Positions 41,956 through 50,919 of a DNA stretch of 58,462 nt are shown here, in pieces (the stretch's first letter is position 1; the number at the start of each line of letters is the position of its first letter). Location of the stretch: assembly GCA_036387415.1 (NCBI GenBank), contig DASVTU010000016.1, forward strand, positions 1 through 58,462, in the 5' to 3' direction. The position numbers and the translations under genes were made by a program. The notes beneath the pieces are model-generated. The model had not been told where the DNA came from, ran no database searches, and saw nothing but the letters and a program-made list of their open reading frames with translations. The DNA is from DASVTU01 sp036387415. Its GTDB lineage: Bacteria > Acidobacteriota > Blastocatellia > Pyrinomonadales > Pyrinomonadaceae.

Positions 41956-42287
41956 GCCGATTCTTCGTCTGGGCAAACCTGAGGATTTCCCTACCTTAAA
42001 TCTTAAATTGCAGAAGCAAAGCCCGTTATTTTCATTAATCCCCACGCATGCATGTGAATTCTACGCGCCGCAATTTAGAGACATTTACGCGTAGTCCTTT
42101 GAAATCCGGTCGGTGATTGCCGCATTTGCCGCCCGTCACTCGCTTGCAAACAAATTGATGCCCGAAGCAGCCGTCCACTCAAATTCACGGCTTTGCAGAG
42201 GCATCAACATCCACTATTCGGTCTACTCAGCCGCGTCGCCCCACTCAGTTTTATTCAACACCACCTGTCAGAACCGAAATAAATAAA

Positions 42288-42750
42288 ATGAAGCCCACCG
42301 CATCACACTCGCGCCGCCGAGCGTCTACAGCACATCGCAGAATCTCACAACTGCTGTCTTTTCTATTATTTATGCGAGTGGTCGCGCCTCCCGCGCTGGC
42401 TACCCCGGCGATGCCGTCGCCGCTCGCCGCGATAATGACAAACGCGCCGAAAAAATTGGCTGCCTTGTGGGGTGGGAGTGAGAGGCATGTAAATCGTGTG
42501 GAGGTGCAGGACAGCAGGGCACGTTGGTTACTGTCATCAATAACTTCGATATCGCCCTAACACCAATTAGCACAACGTTTAGCGACCACGTCGGGATCGA
42601 CTATCACCAGCCGACGAAGAAAATAGTTGTTTCCGCCAACCATCCTTCCGGTCAGCCGAATAATTTTGAACTCATCGACGCCGACGGAACCCATCGCAAT
42701 TTCTCGAATTTGAGCGTGTATGAGCGAAGAATCAACCCTCACAGAGGATT
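42288..42750 (+). pseudogene. Truncated and frameshifted exported protein gene
   Basis: The first frame (42288-42510) encodes a signal-peptide region (LLSFLLFMRVVAPPALA). The sense continues in another frame from about 42524: VTVINNFDIALTPISTTFSDH, VGIDYHQPTKKIVVSANH and NNFELIDADGTHRNFSNL. One frameshift near 42515 joins them. After about 42715 the plus-strand translation is just the antisense of the SET-domain gene, so the remainder of the gene is lost. It is a remnant of a large propeller-like exported protein. Confidence 0.65.
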
Positions 42751-43175
42751 CATGAGCGTCGAGACGAAGCGGGTTTTGAACGACAATTTGGTGCGCCGCA
42801 CTTGCAGACTTCCGGGTGCGTGGGGTCGCGGTAGTCCATCGTGATTTCCTCACCGGCCTCGATGTCGCGCAGCGCGAAGAAGATGATGCGGTCGCCGGGC
42901 GCGACGCGCATGTAAGCGTTAGGCGCGCACGAATGATTGATGTAGGCCGTCTCGTCGCCGCCGACCAGTCCGTCAATAGCGACTTCATCGTTGAGTTGAA
43001 TAATCTTGATGGCGTCCTGCTGGTCAAGACGCCTCTGAATTTTGCGTTTGCCACGGATTAGTTCACCCGCATAGGCGGCAATCTTTTTGCGCCGCGCGAA
43101 GGGGACGAGGGCGAAGCAGCCCTTCCCGAAAATCTTACTTTTTCTAACTTCCAACTTCTTCGACATAGCTGACAT
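42750..43175 (-). CDS. SET-domain protein lysine methyltransferase
   Basis: A 141-residue single SET domain. The core motifs are GKGCFALVPFARRKKIAAYAGE (in pieces GKGCFA, YAGE), INHSCAPNA (the NHSCxPN SAM/knot motif), and EAGEEITMDYRD, followed by a post-SET cysteine cluster CKCGAPNC. It transfers methyl groups from SAM to protein lysines. I use 43175, where GAGGA is 11 bases upstream; 43166 is also possible. It is the last gene of the minus-strand set APH kinase > J-domain protein > SET. Bacterial SET proteins are often acquired horizontally; the substrate is unknown. Confidence 0.88.
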   Translation of the reverse strand: MSAMSKKLEVRKSKIFGKGCFALVPFARRKKIAAYAGELIRGKRKIQRRLDQQDAIKIIQLNDEVAIDGLVGGDETAYINHSCAPNAYMRVAPGDRIIFFALRDIEAGEEITMDYRDPTHPEVCKCGAPNCRSKPASSRRS

Positions 43176-43302
43176 ATTCCAAAAATTCCTCGTCTCTCGG
43201 CTCAAATTTGCTCTCTCACATCAAACTGTTATCAACGTCTCTCGACAGCGTTTGCGTCGGCAGCGTGTAGTCGACGCTGTGGCGACGTGTCAAATCCAAT
43301 TC

Positions 43303-44037
43303 TCACGAAAGGTGTTCGAGACGACGTTTCGCCTTGACGATTTGACGGCTAATCCGTTCGGCCTCCGCCGCGAGTTTGTCGCGTCCCTGCTGTGCCTCTG
43401 CATCGACGGACTGCTTTAGTTGATAGAGACGGTCTTGCCTGATTCTCTTGAGGCCGAATTCTACCGTCCGTAATTCTTCCTTCAAACCGAGAAGACGGCT
43501 CGCCAAATCTTCCTCCGCGTCGTCGTTCTGCGGCATCGCACAATAGGATTGCAAACCCTCGTCACCGAGTAGCGTATGGAGGCTCTCGGCATCGCCCTCG
43601 CGGTAGGCGCGGCTCGCCTCGGCCATAATCGTGTGGCGACGACGCGCTTCCGTTTCGTCGGCAGCATGGTCTGGATGAAACATGCGCGCGACAGACCAGA
43701 ACAACTTGCGAAGCGCGGTCTTGAGAGGCAAAACGGCTGACGAGGTTTCTCCGTCGCTGCTCGTTCGAGATGCGTCTTCTTCTTCGCCCGCGTCAGCCGC
43801 GTCGCCGAGTAGACGCTGCTCCGCTTCCCTCACAGCGCGTTCGACATCCGCCAATTCCGACAGACGACTTCCGACCACCTGCGTATATCGCACGCGGAAC
43901 GCATGAAACTCCGCTTGCAACGCGGCGAGTTCGGCGCGACGCTCGGCCAGCAGCGTTTCCAGACGCGCGACCTCCACAGTTAAATCGACGGGGGCATCTT
44001 TGTCGGCGGTTGATTGAAGACTAAGGCTCTGCATCAT
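43303..44037 (-). CDS. J-domain (DnaJ-like) coiled-coil protein
   Basis: A 244-residue protein. An N-terminal coiled coil (about residues 15-75; EVARLETLLAERRAELAAL) and an acidic linker lead to a J domain at about 103-155 with the essential HPD motif (VARMFHPDHA). A C-terminal coiled coil (about 185-244) follows. It would recruit DnaK to a client; zinc-finger and Gly/Phe regions of full DnaJ are absent. The start at 44037 is preferred because GAAAGAG is just upstream and the longer form at 44115 adds a Cys-rich, non-conserved extension. It lies between the APH-type kinase and the SET gene. Confidence 0.82.
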   Translation of the reverse strand: MMQSLSLQSTADKDAPVDLTVEVARLETLLAERRAELAALQAEFHAFRVRYTQVVGSRLSELADVERAVREAEQRLLGDAADAGEEEDASRTSSDGETSSAVLPLKTALRKLFWSVARMFHPDHAADETEARRRHTIMAEASRAYREGDAESLHTLLGDEGLQSYCAMPQNDDAEEDLASRLLGLKEELRTVEFGLKRIRQDRLYQLKQSVDAEAQQGRDKLAAEAERISRQIVKAKRRLEHLS

Positions 44038-44101
44038 CTCTTTCAAGCGCACAGTGTAACAACAGACGAACGCAATGTCTTGCGTCCGACCACGATGCTT
44101 T

Positions 44102-45064
44102 TTAATCGCCTGCAAACGTCCAGATGGCGGCTTCTAGTTCTTCGAGCGTGAGATGGACAGCGGCGGGCGAGAGACGCAAGGCATACTTACGAAGGTCGCT
44201 GCATTCATAGAGGATGGTGAGCAACATCAAACGCGCACGCATGTTCGTATCGAGTTGCGCTTCGGTGTAGCCGTAGGCGTGCAGCATCGTCCGTTGCAGT
44301 TCGCGCCTGCCTTGCACCATGAGTACGCCGGGCGCGACGAATTCATACTCATGAAATCCGCAAAACGAATCACCGAAATCGAATAAGCCCGACGGCAGCC
44401 AGCACCCCGAAGTCTGTGCGAGCAGGACGTTGCCGGGATGAATGTCGCCGTGCAGCAGCACGGGTTGGTAATCCGTCTGGGGCAACAATTCCAAACGCGC
44501 GGCGATGTAGGCGGGCAGACTCCTGAGCCATTCGGGATTCGCGTCGCAGGCTCGCTGTCGCTCGACGGAGGCGTGTGCCTGTTGCTCGACGTAAGCGTGC
44601 CAGTCGCGATTCAAGGCTGCTTGCGAGAGCGGAGCCGCGTGCGCGTGCAACTCACGCATAGCCACGCCGAGACGCGATACAATCACCATGCGCTCGCCGT
44701 CTTCAATCTCCGTCCACACATCTCTCATCGGGATACCCGGCAGATGCGTCATCACAAGATACGGCCAGCCATCGAGTTCGCCCGTGTGGACTACTTCCGG
44801 CGTCGCAACCGAGAGCTTGCCGTGTGCGAATTCAAGCGATGCCCTTTCACGCCCGTACTGCCCTCGAAGCGGTGCGAAGATTTTGACGACGAAGCGTTGG
44901 TCAACAAAGAAGATGATGTTTTCGCCGTGGGTCGAACGTCGCAGGGTCGTGTAAGCGAGACGATGCCGCGCGCAAATCGCGTCGGTGGCCTGTTGCCACA
45001 CGTCGTCGTGGAAACGGCGTCGGAACGCGTCGGCGTCGGTGATGGATGGAAGGTTTAGGCGCAT
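44102..45064 (-). CDS. APH-type kinase (aminoglycoside phosphotransferase fold)
   Basis: A 320-residue kinase-fold protein. The catalytic loop is HGDIHPGNVLL and the metal-binding motif is FDFGDSFCG, as in APH/choline-kinase-like enzymes; FVVKIF supplies the ATP-binding Lys. The substrate may be a small molecule, not necessarily an antibiotic. A longer form starting with GTG at 45130 is possible, but no ribosome-binding site supports either start strongly. It is upstream of the J-domain gene with a 64-base gap. Confidence 0.8.
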   Translation of the reverse strand: MRLNLPSITDADAFRRRFHDDVWQQATDAICARHRLAYTTLRRSTHGENIIFFVDQRFVVKIFAPLRGQYGRERASLEFAHGKLSVATPEVVHTGELDGWPYLVMTHLPGIPMRDVWTEIEDGERMVIVSRLGVAMRELHAHAAPLSQAALNRDWHAYVEQQAHASVERQRACDANPEWLRSLPAYIAARLELLPQTDYQPVLLHGDIHPGNVLLAQTSGCWLPSGLFDFGDSFCGFHEYEFVAPGVLMVQGRRELQRTMLHAYGYTEAQLDTNMRARLMLLTILYECSDLRKYALRLSPAAVHLTLEELEAAIWTFAGD

Positions 45065-45203
45065 GTCGTCGGGCGCGGCGTCTGTGTCGAAAAGGAGCCG
45101 AAGCGAGACTTCAAGGTTCTTTGAAGCCACACATTCTGGTTAACTGAAACCGTTTTTATGATATACCTCGCGGCGAGTTTCATTAAACTTGAAGGAGCGG
45201 GGA

Positions 45204-46121
45204 ATGAAAAGAATCCTGTTTTTATGCTTCGTGTTGATGCCGTGCGCGTTGGTTTGTCGGGCGCAGGCGAGCGGCAATATCGGTTATTCGCAGACGGGCG
45301 GTAACGCGAGAGCGGAGCAGAATGAACGCAACAAACGTGTGCTCGCACAGGGAGAACTTCCGCCAAGCCCGACGAGCATGTTTATCGAAGCGAGCGTGTT
45401 GATGAACGTGAAAGCCGACGCACACGTCGCGGTTTTCGGCATGATGCAAGAATGCGCGACGGTGCCCGAATGTCATCAGAAGATGGACGCTACGGTCAAC
45501 GATTTCTCCGGTCGGTTAAGAACGTTAGGTATCGGAGCCGATGATGTCTACGTCGATTTCGCGGCGCAGAATAAGATTTACGGATTTGAGTTGGTGGGCA
45601 ACGTGGCAAAGGAGAAGCTCGTCGGGTTTGAGTTGAAAAAGAACATTTCCATTCATTATCGAGACAAAGAGGTGCTCGACAAATTAGTGATTGCGGCATC
45701 GCAATCGAAAATCTTCGACCTCGTTAAAGTTGATTATATCGTCAAGGACATCAGCAGCGTCGAGAGTCGTTTGACGGAAGAAGCCGCGCGAATCATCAAG
45801 CAAAAGGTGGCGAAGTATGAAAGACTTCTCGACATCAAACCTCTCTCCCCGCCGCAACTCTACGCAGAGAAACCCAGTATCTATTACCCGACGGAAATGT
45901 ACGATTCCTACACGGCGTATGAGTCGGAGGACGTGAGCAGCGATTATTTCAACCGTGACCGCTACACCGTCCAGAGGGCGCGCAAGAGTCGCACCTTCTT
46001 CTTCAATGCGCTCAACGGCGACGGGTTTGATTACGTGATTAATCCCGTCGTCATCGAACCCGTCGTGCAATTCACACTCTATCTGAGAGCGAAGTATGAA
46101 ACCGAGCCGTTGAAAAAATAA
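45204..46121 (+). CDS. Exported SIMPL (DUF541) domain protein
   Basis: A 305-residue exported protein with a signal peptide (MKRILFLCFVLMPCALVCRA) and GGAGCGGGGA before the ATG at 45204. The core VYVDFAAQNKIYGFEL...YIVKDISSVESRLTEEAARIIKQK matches the SIMPL/DUF541 pattern (repeated beta-alpha-beta units) found in periplasmic oxidative-stress-related proteins. The C-terminal extension with many Tyr residues is not typical. It is divergent from the kinase gene. Confidence 0.72.
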   Translation: MKRILFLCFVLMPCALVCRAQASGNIGYSQTGGNARAEQNERNKRVLAQGELPPSPTSMFIEASVLMNVKADAHVAVFGMMQECATVPECHQKMDATVNDFSGRLRTLGIGADDVYVDFAAQNKIYGFELVGNVAKEKLVGFELKKNISIHYRDKEVLDKLVIAASQSKIFDLVKVDYIVKDISSVESRLTEEAARIIKQKVAKYERLLDIKPLSPPQLYAEKPSIYYPTEMYDSYTAYESEDVSSDYFNRDRYTVQRARKSRTFFFNALNGDGFDYVINPVVIEPVVQFTLYLRAKYETEPLKK

Positions 46122-46253
46122 GAAACCGCGAAAGGACGAGAAGCGAGGCGAGTAAAGGAAAAAGGGAAGGGAAACGGTTAAGGGTCAAGAGCAGCCGTGC
46201 TGTTGTTCGTTGTCCTTTTCGCCGTTGACCCTTTTCCTTTTTCCTTTTGATTT

Positions 46254-46934
46254 TTAGATTTCTGGAAGTTGCCAGTCCATAGCGGGTTTGCCTGCCGCTT
46301 GGAGGGCGCGGTTGATGGCGGAGAAAGGACGGCAACCGAAGAAGCCATGATGTGCGGCGAGCGGCGACGGGTGTGCACATTCGACGATTGAATGGCGTGA
46401 GGTGTCAATGAGCGCGGTCTTCTTCTGTGCGTAGCGTCCCCAGAGCACGAAGACGACGGGGCTGTTTTTGTCGTTAACCTTCTTGATGATGGCGTCGGTG
46501 AAGATTTCCCATCCCTTGCCCTTGTGTGAGTTGGGCTCGCCCGCGCGCACGGTCATGACGGCGTTGAGCAACAAGACGCCCTGCTTCGCCCACGGCGCGA
46601 GATAACCGTTGTTGGGGATGCGGAAGCCGTCGATGTCGTCTCGTAGCTCTTTGTAGATGTTGACGAGCGAGGCGGGAGGCTTCATGCCGGGTTTGACCGA
46701 GAAGGCCAATCCGTGAGCCTGATTCTCGCCCGGATAGGGGTCTTGGCCGAGCAAGAGGACGTTGACGTTCTTGTATGGCGTTAGTTGGAGCGCGGCAAAA
46801 ATGTCTTCTTCGCGCGGGTAGATGGTGTGCGACTTCTGTTCTTCGGCGAGGAATTGTTGAAGTTTGAGAAAGTATGGTTTCTCCAACTCGTCGGCCAATT
46901 GCGGACGCCATGCGGCGGGAAGTTCGGGAAGCAT
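46254..46934 (-). CDS. ung: Uracil-DNA glycosylase, family 1
   Basis: A 226-residue enzyme of standard length that removes uracil from DNA. Catalytic Asp65 is in GQDPYPG (residues 63-69), and His188 is in HPSPLAAHHGFFG (188-200). The motif NNGYLAPWAKQGVLLLN is also conserved. It is monocistronic, convergent with the SIMPL gene across a 132-base gap rich in CCTTTTTCC repeats. Together with the AlkA-like gene at 50920 it gives this replicon two base-excision-repair enzymes. Confidence 0.96.
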   Translation of the reverse strand: MLPELPAAWRPQLADELEKPYFLKLQQFLAEEQKSHTIYPREEDIFAALQLTPYKNVNVLLLGQDPYPGENQAHGLAFSVKPGMKPPASLVNIYKELRDDIDGFRIPNNGYLAPWAKQGVLLLNAVMTVRAGEPNSHKGKGWEIFTDAIIKKVNDKNSPVVFVLWGRYAQKKTALIDTSRHSIVECAHPSPLAAHHGFFGCRPFSAINRALQAAGKPAMDWQLPEI

Positions 46935-47243
46935 AAAAAAACCTCTCTACGGCTTCGGGATAACAACAGAACATCCGGGAATATTCAATAACGCCGCCAA
47001 TCTTACGCGTTACCGCGCATCCGCGTCTATCCGCAATTTTGTCAGTCGAAGTTGGCTGCCCCGCCTTAAAGCATGTGAAACGATTGATTTAGATTTGATG
47101 AGTCGAAGCGGTACGCTCATTGCTTCTTGACATTTACATGTTGCGTCGGTGACGCAAAATCGTACACAGCACCGGAAGCCCTGAAACTCGTCTGGGCGGT
47201 GCTCTGTTTATTGAGATTTTCGATTGGTGAAAGGGGAGAAAGA
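46935..47243. promoter_or_regulatory. Regulatory region before the first DUF2382 gene
   Basis: A 309-base gap between divergent ung and the stress protein gene. TTGACA lies at 47127-47132. A 7+3+7 palindrome TTGCGTCGGTGACGCAA at 47141-47157 is placed where a regulator could bind near the promoter. No gene is evident. Confidence 0.45.
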
Positions 47244-48182
47244 ATGGCAAATTCAACGGGAGCTACAAGAGGACGTTCGGAGATGGTTACGGGCATGTTC
47301 AGGGATAGGGAGAGCGCCGAGCGCGCCTACGATTCACTTACACGCCGCGGTTATAGCAAAGACGACATTAACGTCATAATGTCTGATGAAACACGCAATA
47401 AATATTATCCAGAGGGCAGCGACGCGGCGGATACGGAGTTTGGCAGCAAGGCTCTGGAAGGTGCGGGCAAGGGTTCGGCTATCGGCGGCACGGCGGGCGC
47501 AATTCTCGGCGCGATTGCCGCTATCGGCACTACTGTGGCGCTTCCCGGCCTCGGCCTGCTGGTTGCGGGGCCTCTGGCTGGCGCACTCGTCGGTGCGGGC
47601 GCAGGTGGCGCGACGGGCGGACTCATCGGCGCGCTCGTCGGTTCAGGGATTCCCGAAGACCGCGCGAAGGAGTACGAGGAAGGCGTCAAGAGCGGCGGCA
47701 TCGTGCTCGGCTTCAACTCGCGCAACGACGACGATGCGGAGTATTTCGAGAAGGAATGGAACGACAATAAAGCCGAGGGCATCTATCGCGGCGAGGCGCG
47801 GATTCCGGTGGTCGAAGAACAACTGGAAGTCGGCAAACGCGAAGTCGAACGCGGCGGCGTGAGAGTCGAAAGCCGTGTTACGGAGACGCCCGTCGAGCAG
47901 CAAGTGAACTTGCGCGAAGAACGCGTCCATGTCGAGCGTCATCCGGTTGACCGTCCGGTCGGCGACGCCGAAAATCTCTTCAAAGAAGGCACCATCGAGG
48001 TCACTGAGCGCGGCGAAGAGGCAGTCGTGTCGAAGCAGGCGCGCGTGGTCGAAGAAGTGGTCGTTAACAAAGAGGTCGGCGAGCGGACGGAGACGGTCAG
48101 CGATACCGTCAGGCGCACCGATGTCGATGTGAAAGAGGTCGGCGGCACGACGACGACCAAAGGCCGGACAGACAATCGTTAA
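47244..48182 (+). CDS. YsnF/AvaK (DUF2382) stress protein with glycine-rich N-terminal domain
   Basis: A 312-residue protein, with GGGGAGAAAG before the ATG at 47244. Residues about 10-60 resemble general stress protein 17M (MVTGMFRDRESAERAYDSL; GYSKDDINVIM). A Gly/Ala-rich hydrophobic hairpin (about 80-130) follows, similar to the glycine-zipper regions. The C-terminal YsnF/AvaK DUF2382 repeats are IPVVEEQLEVGKREVERGGV and VRVESRVTETPVEQQV...REERVHVERHPVDRPV. Role: general stress response; biochemical activity unknown. It is the first of three related genes. Confidence 0.88.
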   Translation: MANSTGATRGRSEMVTGMFRDRESAERAYDSLTRRGYSKDDINVIMSDETRNKYYPEGSDAADTEFGSKALEGAGKGSAIGGTAGAILGAIAAIGTTVALPGLGLLVAGPLAGALVGAGAGGATGGLIGALVGSGIPEDRAKEYEEGVKSGGIVLGFNSRNDDDAEYFEKEWNDNKAEGIYRGEARIPVVEEQLEVGKREVERGGVRVESRVTETPVEQQVNLREERVHVERHPVDRPVGDAENLFKEGTIEVTERGEEAVVSKQARVVEEVVVNKEVGERTETVSDTVRRTDVDVKEVGGTTTTKGRTDNR

Positions 48183-48188
48183 CAACCC

Positions 48189-48224
48189 TTGAGCCTCGAA
48201 CGTTCTCGGACGTTCGAGGCTCAA
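48189..48224 (+). terminator. Hairpin after the first DUF2382 gene
   Basis: A perfect 15-bp stem (48189-48203 with 48210-48224) and 6-base loop, 6 bases after the stop codon, followed by CGTCATTTTC. It separates the first DUF2382 gene from the second. Confidence 0.8.
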
Positions 48225-48348
48225 CGTCATTTTCAACCCGCGACGCTCGCGTCGGATTCGGCGTCGGGCGTCGCGGGTCATAGATGAGGGTTTTTAAGTT
48301 CAAGGTTTAAGCGCGGGGAGAATCTTCGCGGCGTGGAAAGGAGCGGTG

Positions 48349-49041
48349 ATGAGTCAGCAAAGAGCCAGAACGGTGCCAGTGACCGACAAGGATGGTTTAC
48401 ACGGCAGTATCGATACGACATCGTTACGTAGTAATAGCGGACAAGTTCTTGTGCATCTCGAAAATGGTCAACAGGCGTGGGTGCCGTTTGACGAATTGCT
48501 TCTCCAAAACGACGGCAGTTTCACACTGCCGTTCAGTCTCTCCCAGTTCAGGAACGAAAGGGAGACGCGCGACGCAGGCGACAACGCACGTCAGGGACGA
48601 GGACGCGAACAAGACGAGACGGTGGTTGTTCCGGTGGTGGCCGAAACGTTGCAGGTTGAGAAGCGCAAGGTCGAGACGGGCGGCGTACGCATCAAGAAAA
48701 TCGTGCATGAGCGCGAAGAGATTGTGGATGAGCCGCTCATCCGCGAAGAGGTTCAGGTCAAACGCGTTCCCATCAACCGCGTCGTGGAAGGCCCGATTCC
48801 TGTGCGTCACGTCGGCAATACGATGATCGTCTCGTTGCTCGAAGAAGTGCTGGTCGTTGAGAAGCGTCTGATGTTGAAAGAGGAGTTGCACATCACGAAG
48901 GGCGAAGTGGAAACATACAAGCCGCAACGCATTACACTTCGCACCGAAGAAGCGTTCATCGAACGCGTCGATGCTCCCACACAAACGGATGATACGCGTC
49001 GGTTTGATGATGACGACGTTGATGCGAGAACAGGCATTTAA
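48349..49041 (+). CDS. DUF2382 (YsnF/AvaK) stress protein with PRC-barrel-like N-terminus
   Basis: A 230-residue protein; GGAAAGGAG precedes the ATG at 48349. Residues about 10-65 look like a PRC-type barrel (DKDGLHGSIDTTSL; NGQQAWVPFDELLL). The DUF2382 part covers about 85-205 (VPVVAETLQVEKRKVETGGV; IREEVQVKRVPINRVV). It lacks the glycine-rich segment of its two neighbours. Probably part of the same stress regulon. Confidence 0.85.
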   Translation: MSQQRARTVPVTDKDGLHGSIDTTSLRSNSGQVLVHLENGQQAWVPFDELLLQNDGSFTLPFSLSQFRNERETRDAGDNARQGRGREQDETVVVPVVAETLQVEKRKVETGGVRIKKIVHEREEIVDEPLIREEVQVKRVPINRVVEGPIPVRHVGNTMIVSLLEEVLVVEKRLMLKEELHITKGEVETYKPQRITLRTEEAFIERVDAPTQTDDTRRFDDDDVDARTGI

Positions 49042-49122
49042 CCGAGCGGCTTACCAACAGCGCGTGACAGGAAGTGTCCATGCAATACGAATGGTAATGC
49101 GAATGAATGAAAGGGGACGATT

Positions 49123-50223
49123 ATGGCGAAGACGATAGTTGGTTTATTCGATAACCGCGTCGATGCGCGAAATGCCGTGGAAGAGTTGCTCGACGAGGGC
49201 GTCCAGCGCGACGACATCAGCGTAATGTCGAAGGAGACGAAAGGACAAAACGCCTCCGTCGAGTACATCGAAGAAGACGGGCATGAGCAGGTCGAAGACA
49301 TGGCGAAGGGCGCGGGCACGGGCGCGGCCATCGGCGGCGCGGGCGCGCTTCTCTTGAGTCTCGCTTCGCTCGCCATTCCCGGCATCGGCCCCGTGTTGGC
49401 CGTCGGGCCGCTCGCCGCGCTCATCGCGGGCGCGGGCATCGGCGCAACAGCGGGCGGCATGATTAGTGGTCTGACGCGTCTCGGCGTGTCGGAAGACGAA
49501 GCCCACAATTACGCGGAGGGTGTGCGTCGCGGCGGGACGCTGATTAGCGTTAACACGCCCGACGAGATGGCGAATCGCGTCGTCACGATTTTGAAGGGAA
49601 ACGGAGCGGTCGAAATCGACAAACGCGCCTCACAATGGCGCGATGAAGGTTGGAGCGGCTTCGATGCCAACGCGACCAACGCCGCATTCAACACTTTCGC
49701 AGGCAACCAGACCGGACGCTCCAACACAGGCGAAATGACAGCCGAACACAGACCCGTCGCCGCGCCGCAAACCAACGCGGCGAGACGCGGCGAGATTGCC
49801 GTGCCCGTGGTAGAAGAACAACTGGAAGTCGGCAAACGCGAAGTCGAACGCGGCAGTGTGCGTGTGCAGACGCGCGTCACGGAGACACCCGTTGAAGAAG
49901 AAGTGCCGTTGCGAGAGGAACGCGTCAACGTCGAGCGTCGCGCGGTTGACTACACTTTCCACGGCACCGAGTCGGAAGCCTTCAAGGAATCCATGATTGA
50001 AATCAAGGAAGCCTATGAAGAGTTGGTGGTGAACAAGAAGGCGCGCGTGGTTGAAGAGGTCGTGGTCGGCAAGGATGTCGAGCAGCATACGGAGACGGTG
50101 CGCGAGACGCTGCGCCGCACAGACGTTGATGTCGAACCCATCGAGCCGGGGCGCGCGGCACGCGGCGCGAGTGCTTCGTCACAACCCAACGACCCGACGC
50201 GCGGCGGTTCCGACAATTCATAA
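49123..50223 (+). CDS. YsnF/AvaK (DUF2382) stress protein, paralogue of the gene at 47244
   Basis: A 366-residue protein with the same architecture as the first DUF2382 protein: a GSP17M-like start (TIVGLFDNRVDARNAVEELL), a Gly/Ala-rich hydrophobic region (about 65-115; GTGAAIGGAGALLLSLASL), a linker, and the DUF2382 repeats IAVPVVEEQLEVGKREVERG and VRVQTRVTETPVEEEVPLRE. The repeats share near-identical 15-residue stretches with the first copy, so the two are recent duplicates. It ends in a Ser/Gly-rich tail. Confidence 0.88.
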   Translation: MAKTIVGLFDNRVDARNAVEELLDEGVQRDDISVMSKETKGQNASVEYIEEDGHEQVEDMAKGAGTGAAIGGAGALLLSLASLAIPGIGPVLAVGPLAALIAGAGIGATAGGMISGLTRLGVSEDEAHNYAEGVRRGGTLISVNTPDEMANRVVTILKGNGAVEIDKRASQWRDEGWSGFDANATNAAFNTFAGNQTGRSNTGEMTAEHRPVAAPQTNAARRGEIAVPVVEEQLEVGKREVERGSVRVQTRVTETPVEEEVPLREERVNVERRAVDYTFHGTESEAFKESMIEIKEAYEELVVNKKARVVEEVVVGKDVEQHTETVRETLRRTDVDVEPIEPGRAARGASASSQPNDPTRGGSDNS

Positions 50224-50431
50224 AGGTCGAATTTCGACAGCAACGAAAGAGCCGGGGCGCGAAATCAACAGTATGCGTGCGCCATCGACTTACTTAATTT
50301 TTGTTTGCGAGTTGCTGATGTGCGCGGTCAGGCGTGAGAGTAGGTTGACGTAAAACGTCGCTCCACGTTGCAACGTCGCACATGGCAGCAGCAAACTTTA
50401 TACACTTGATAAGCATGGGAGGCTATTGAGG

Positions 50432-50761
50432 ATGGAAAAAATTAATTTGTTCAAAACTTTGAGAGTCGGAGTGCTCGGCCTGAGCCTGACTCTTCTGATG
50501 TTGGCGGTTCCTGCGTCGGCGCAGAACGACAACGCCAGCAACGCAAACGCCACGAATACCAATGCGACCACAACGACGCGCACGACGGAAAGCCGACGCG
50601 CCGATGTGCGCGAAGAGGATGACGACACCGATTGGGGATGGCTTGGATTGCTCGGCCTCGCGGGTCTGCTCGGCTTGATGCCGAGAAAGCGCGTTCCCGT
50701 CGTCCACGAAACGAGAGAGGTGCGCGACGAACGCACGTCGCCTAATCCGCCGCGTCGATAG
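50432..50761 (+). CDS. Small membrane protein with WGxxGxxG C-terminal segment
   Basis: A 109-residue protein with a signal peptide (LFKTLRVGVLGLSLTLLMLAVPASAQ), an Asn/Thr/Ala linker, and a C-terminal hydrophobic segment WGWLGLLGLAGLLGL followed by MPRKR. This matches WGxxGxxG-type C-terminal membrane anchors with a basic stop-transfer. Probably anchored in the inner membrane with the linker outside. It is followed by a strong terminator. Confidence 0.75.
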   Translation: MEKINLFKTLRVGVLGLSLTLLMLAVPASAQNDNASNANATNTNATTTTRTTESRRADVREEDDDTDWGWLGLLGLAGLLGLMPRKRVPVVHETREVRDERTSPNPPRR

Positions 50762-50790
50762 TCGAGCGTCCGGCGTTCGATTAACAGCGG

Positions 50791-50830
50791 GAGGGTCGCA
50801 GGAGAATAGTTCCTGCGACCCTCTTTTTTT
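50791..50830 (+). terminator. Strong intrinsic terminator
   Basis: A 13-bp perfect GC-rich stem (50791-50803 with 50811-50823), 7-base loop, then seven consecutive T residues. It ends the small membrane protein gene and isolates the AlkA-like gene. Confidence 0.95.
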
Positions 50831-50919
50831 CTGCTCCAAACATATTCTTCCAGAGAGAGTCGCTGTGTTGCTGCGTCTCGGTGGCAGGTTTTGAAATTCG
50901 GGATTTATAATCGTTTGCT

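Larger units (their letters stand above)
41372..42287. other. Gene-poor stretch with decayed coding traces
   Basis: More than 900 bases without an intact gene. It is AT-richer than its neighbours. It holds a possible 65-codon remnant at 41578-41775 and a promoter-like pair at 41926-41955. No RNA gene is evident. Confidence 0.55.
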
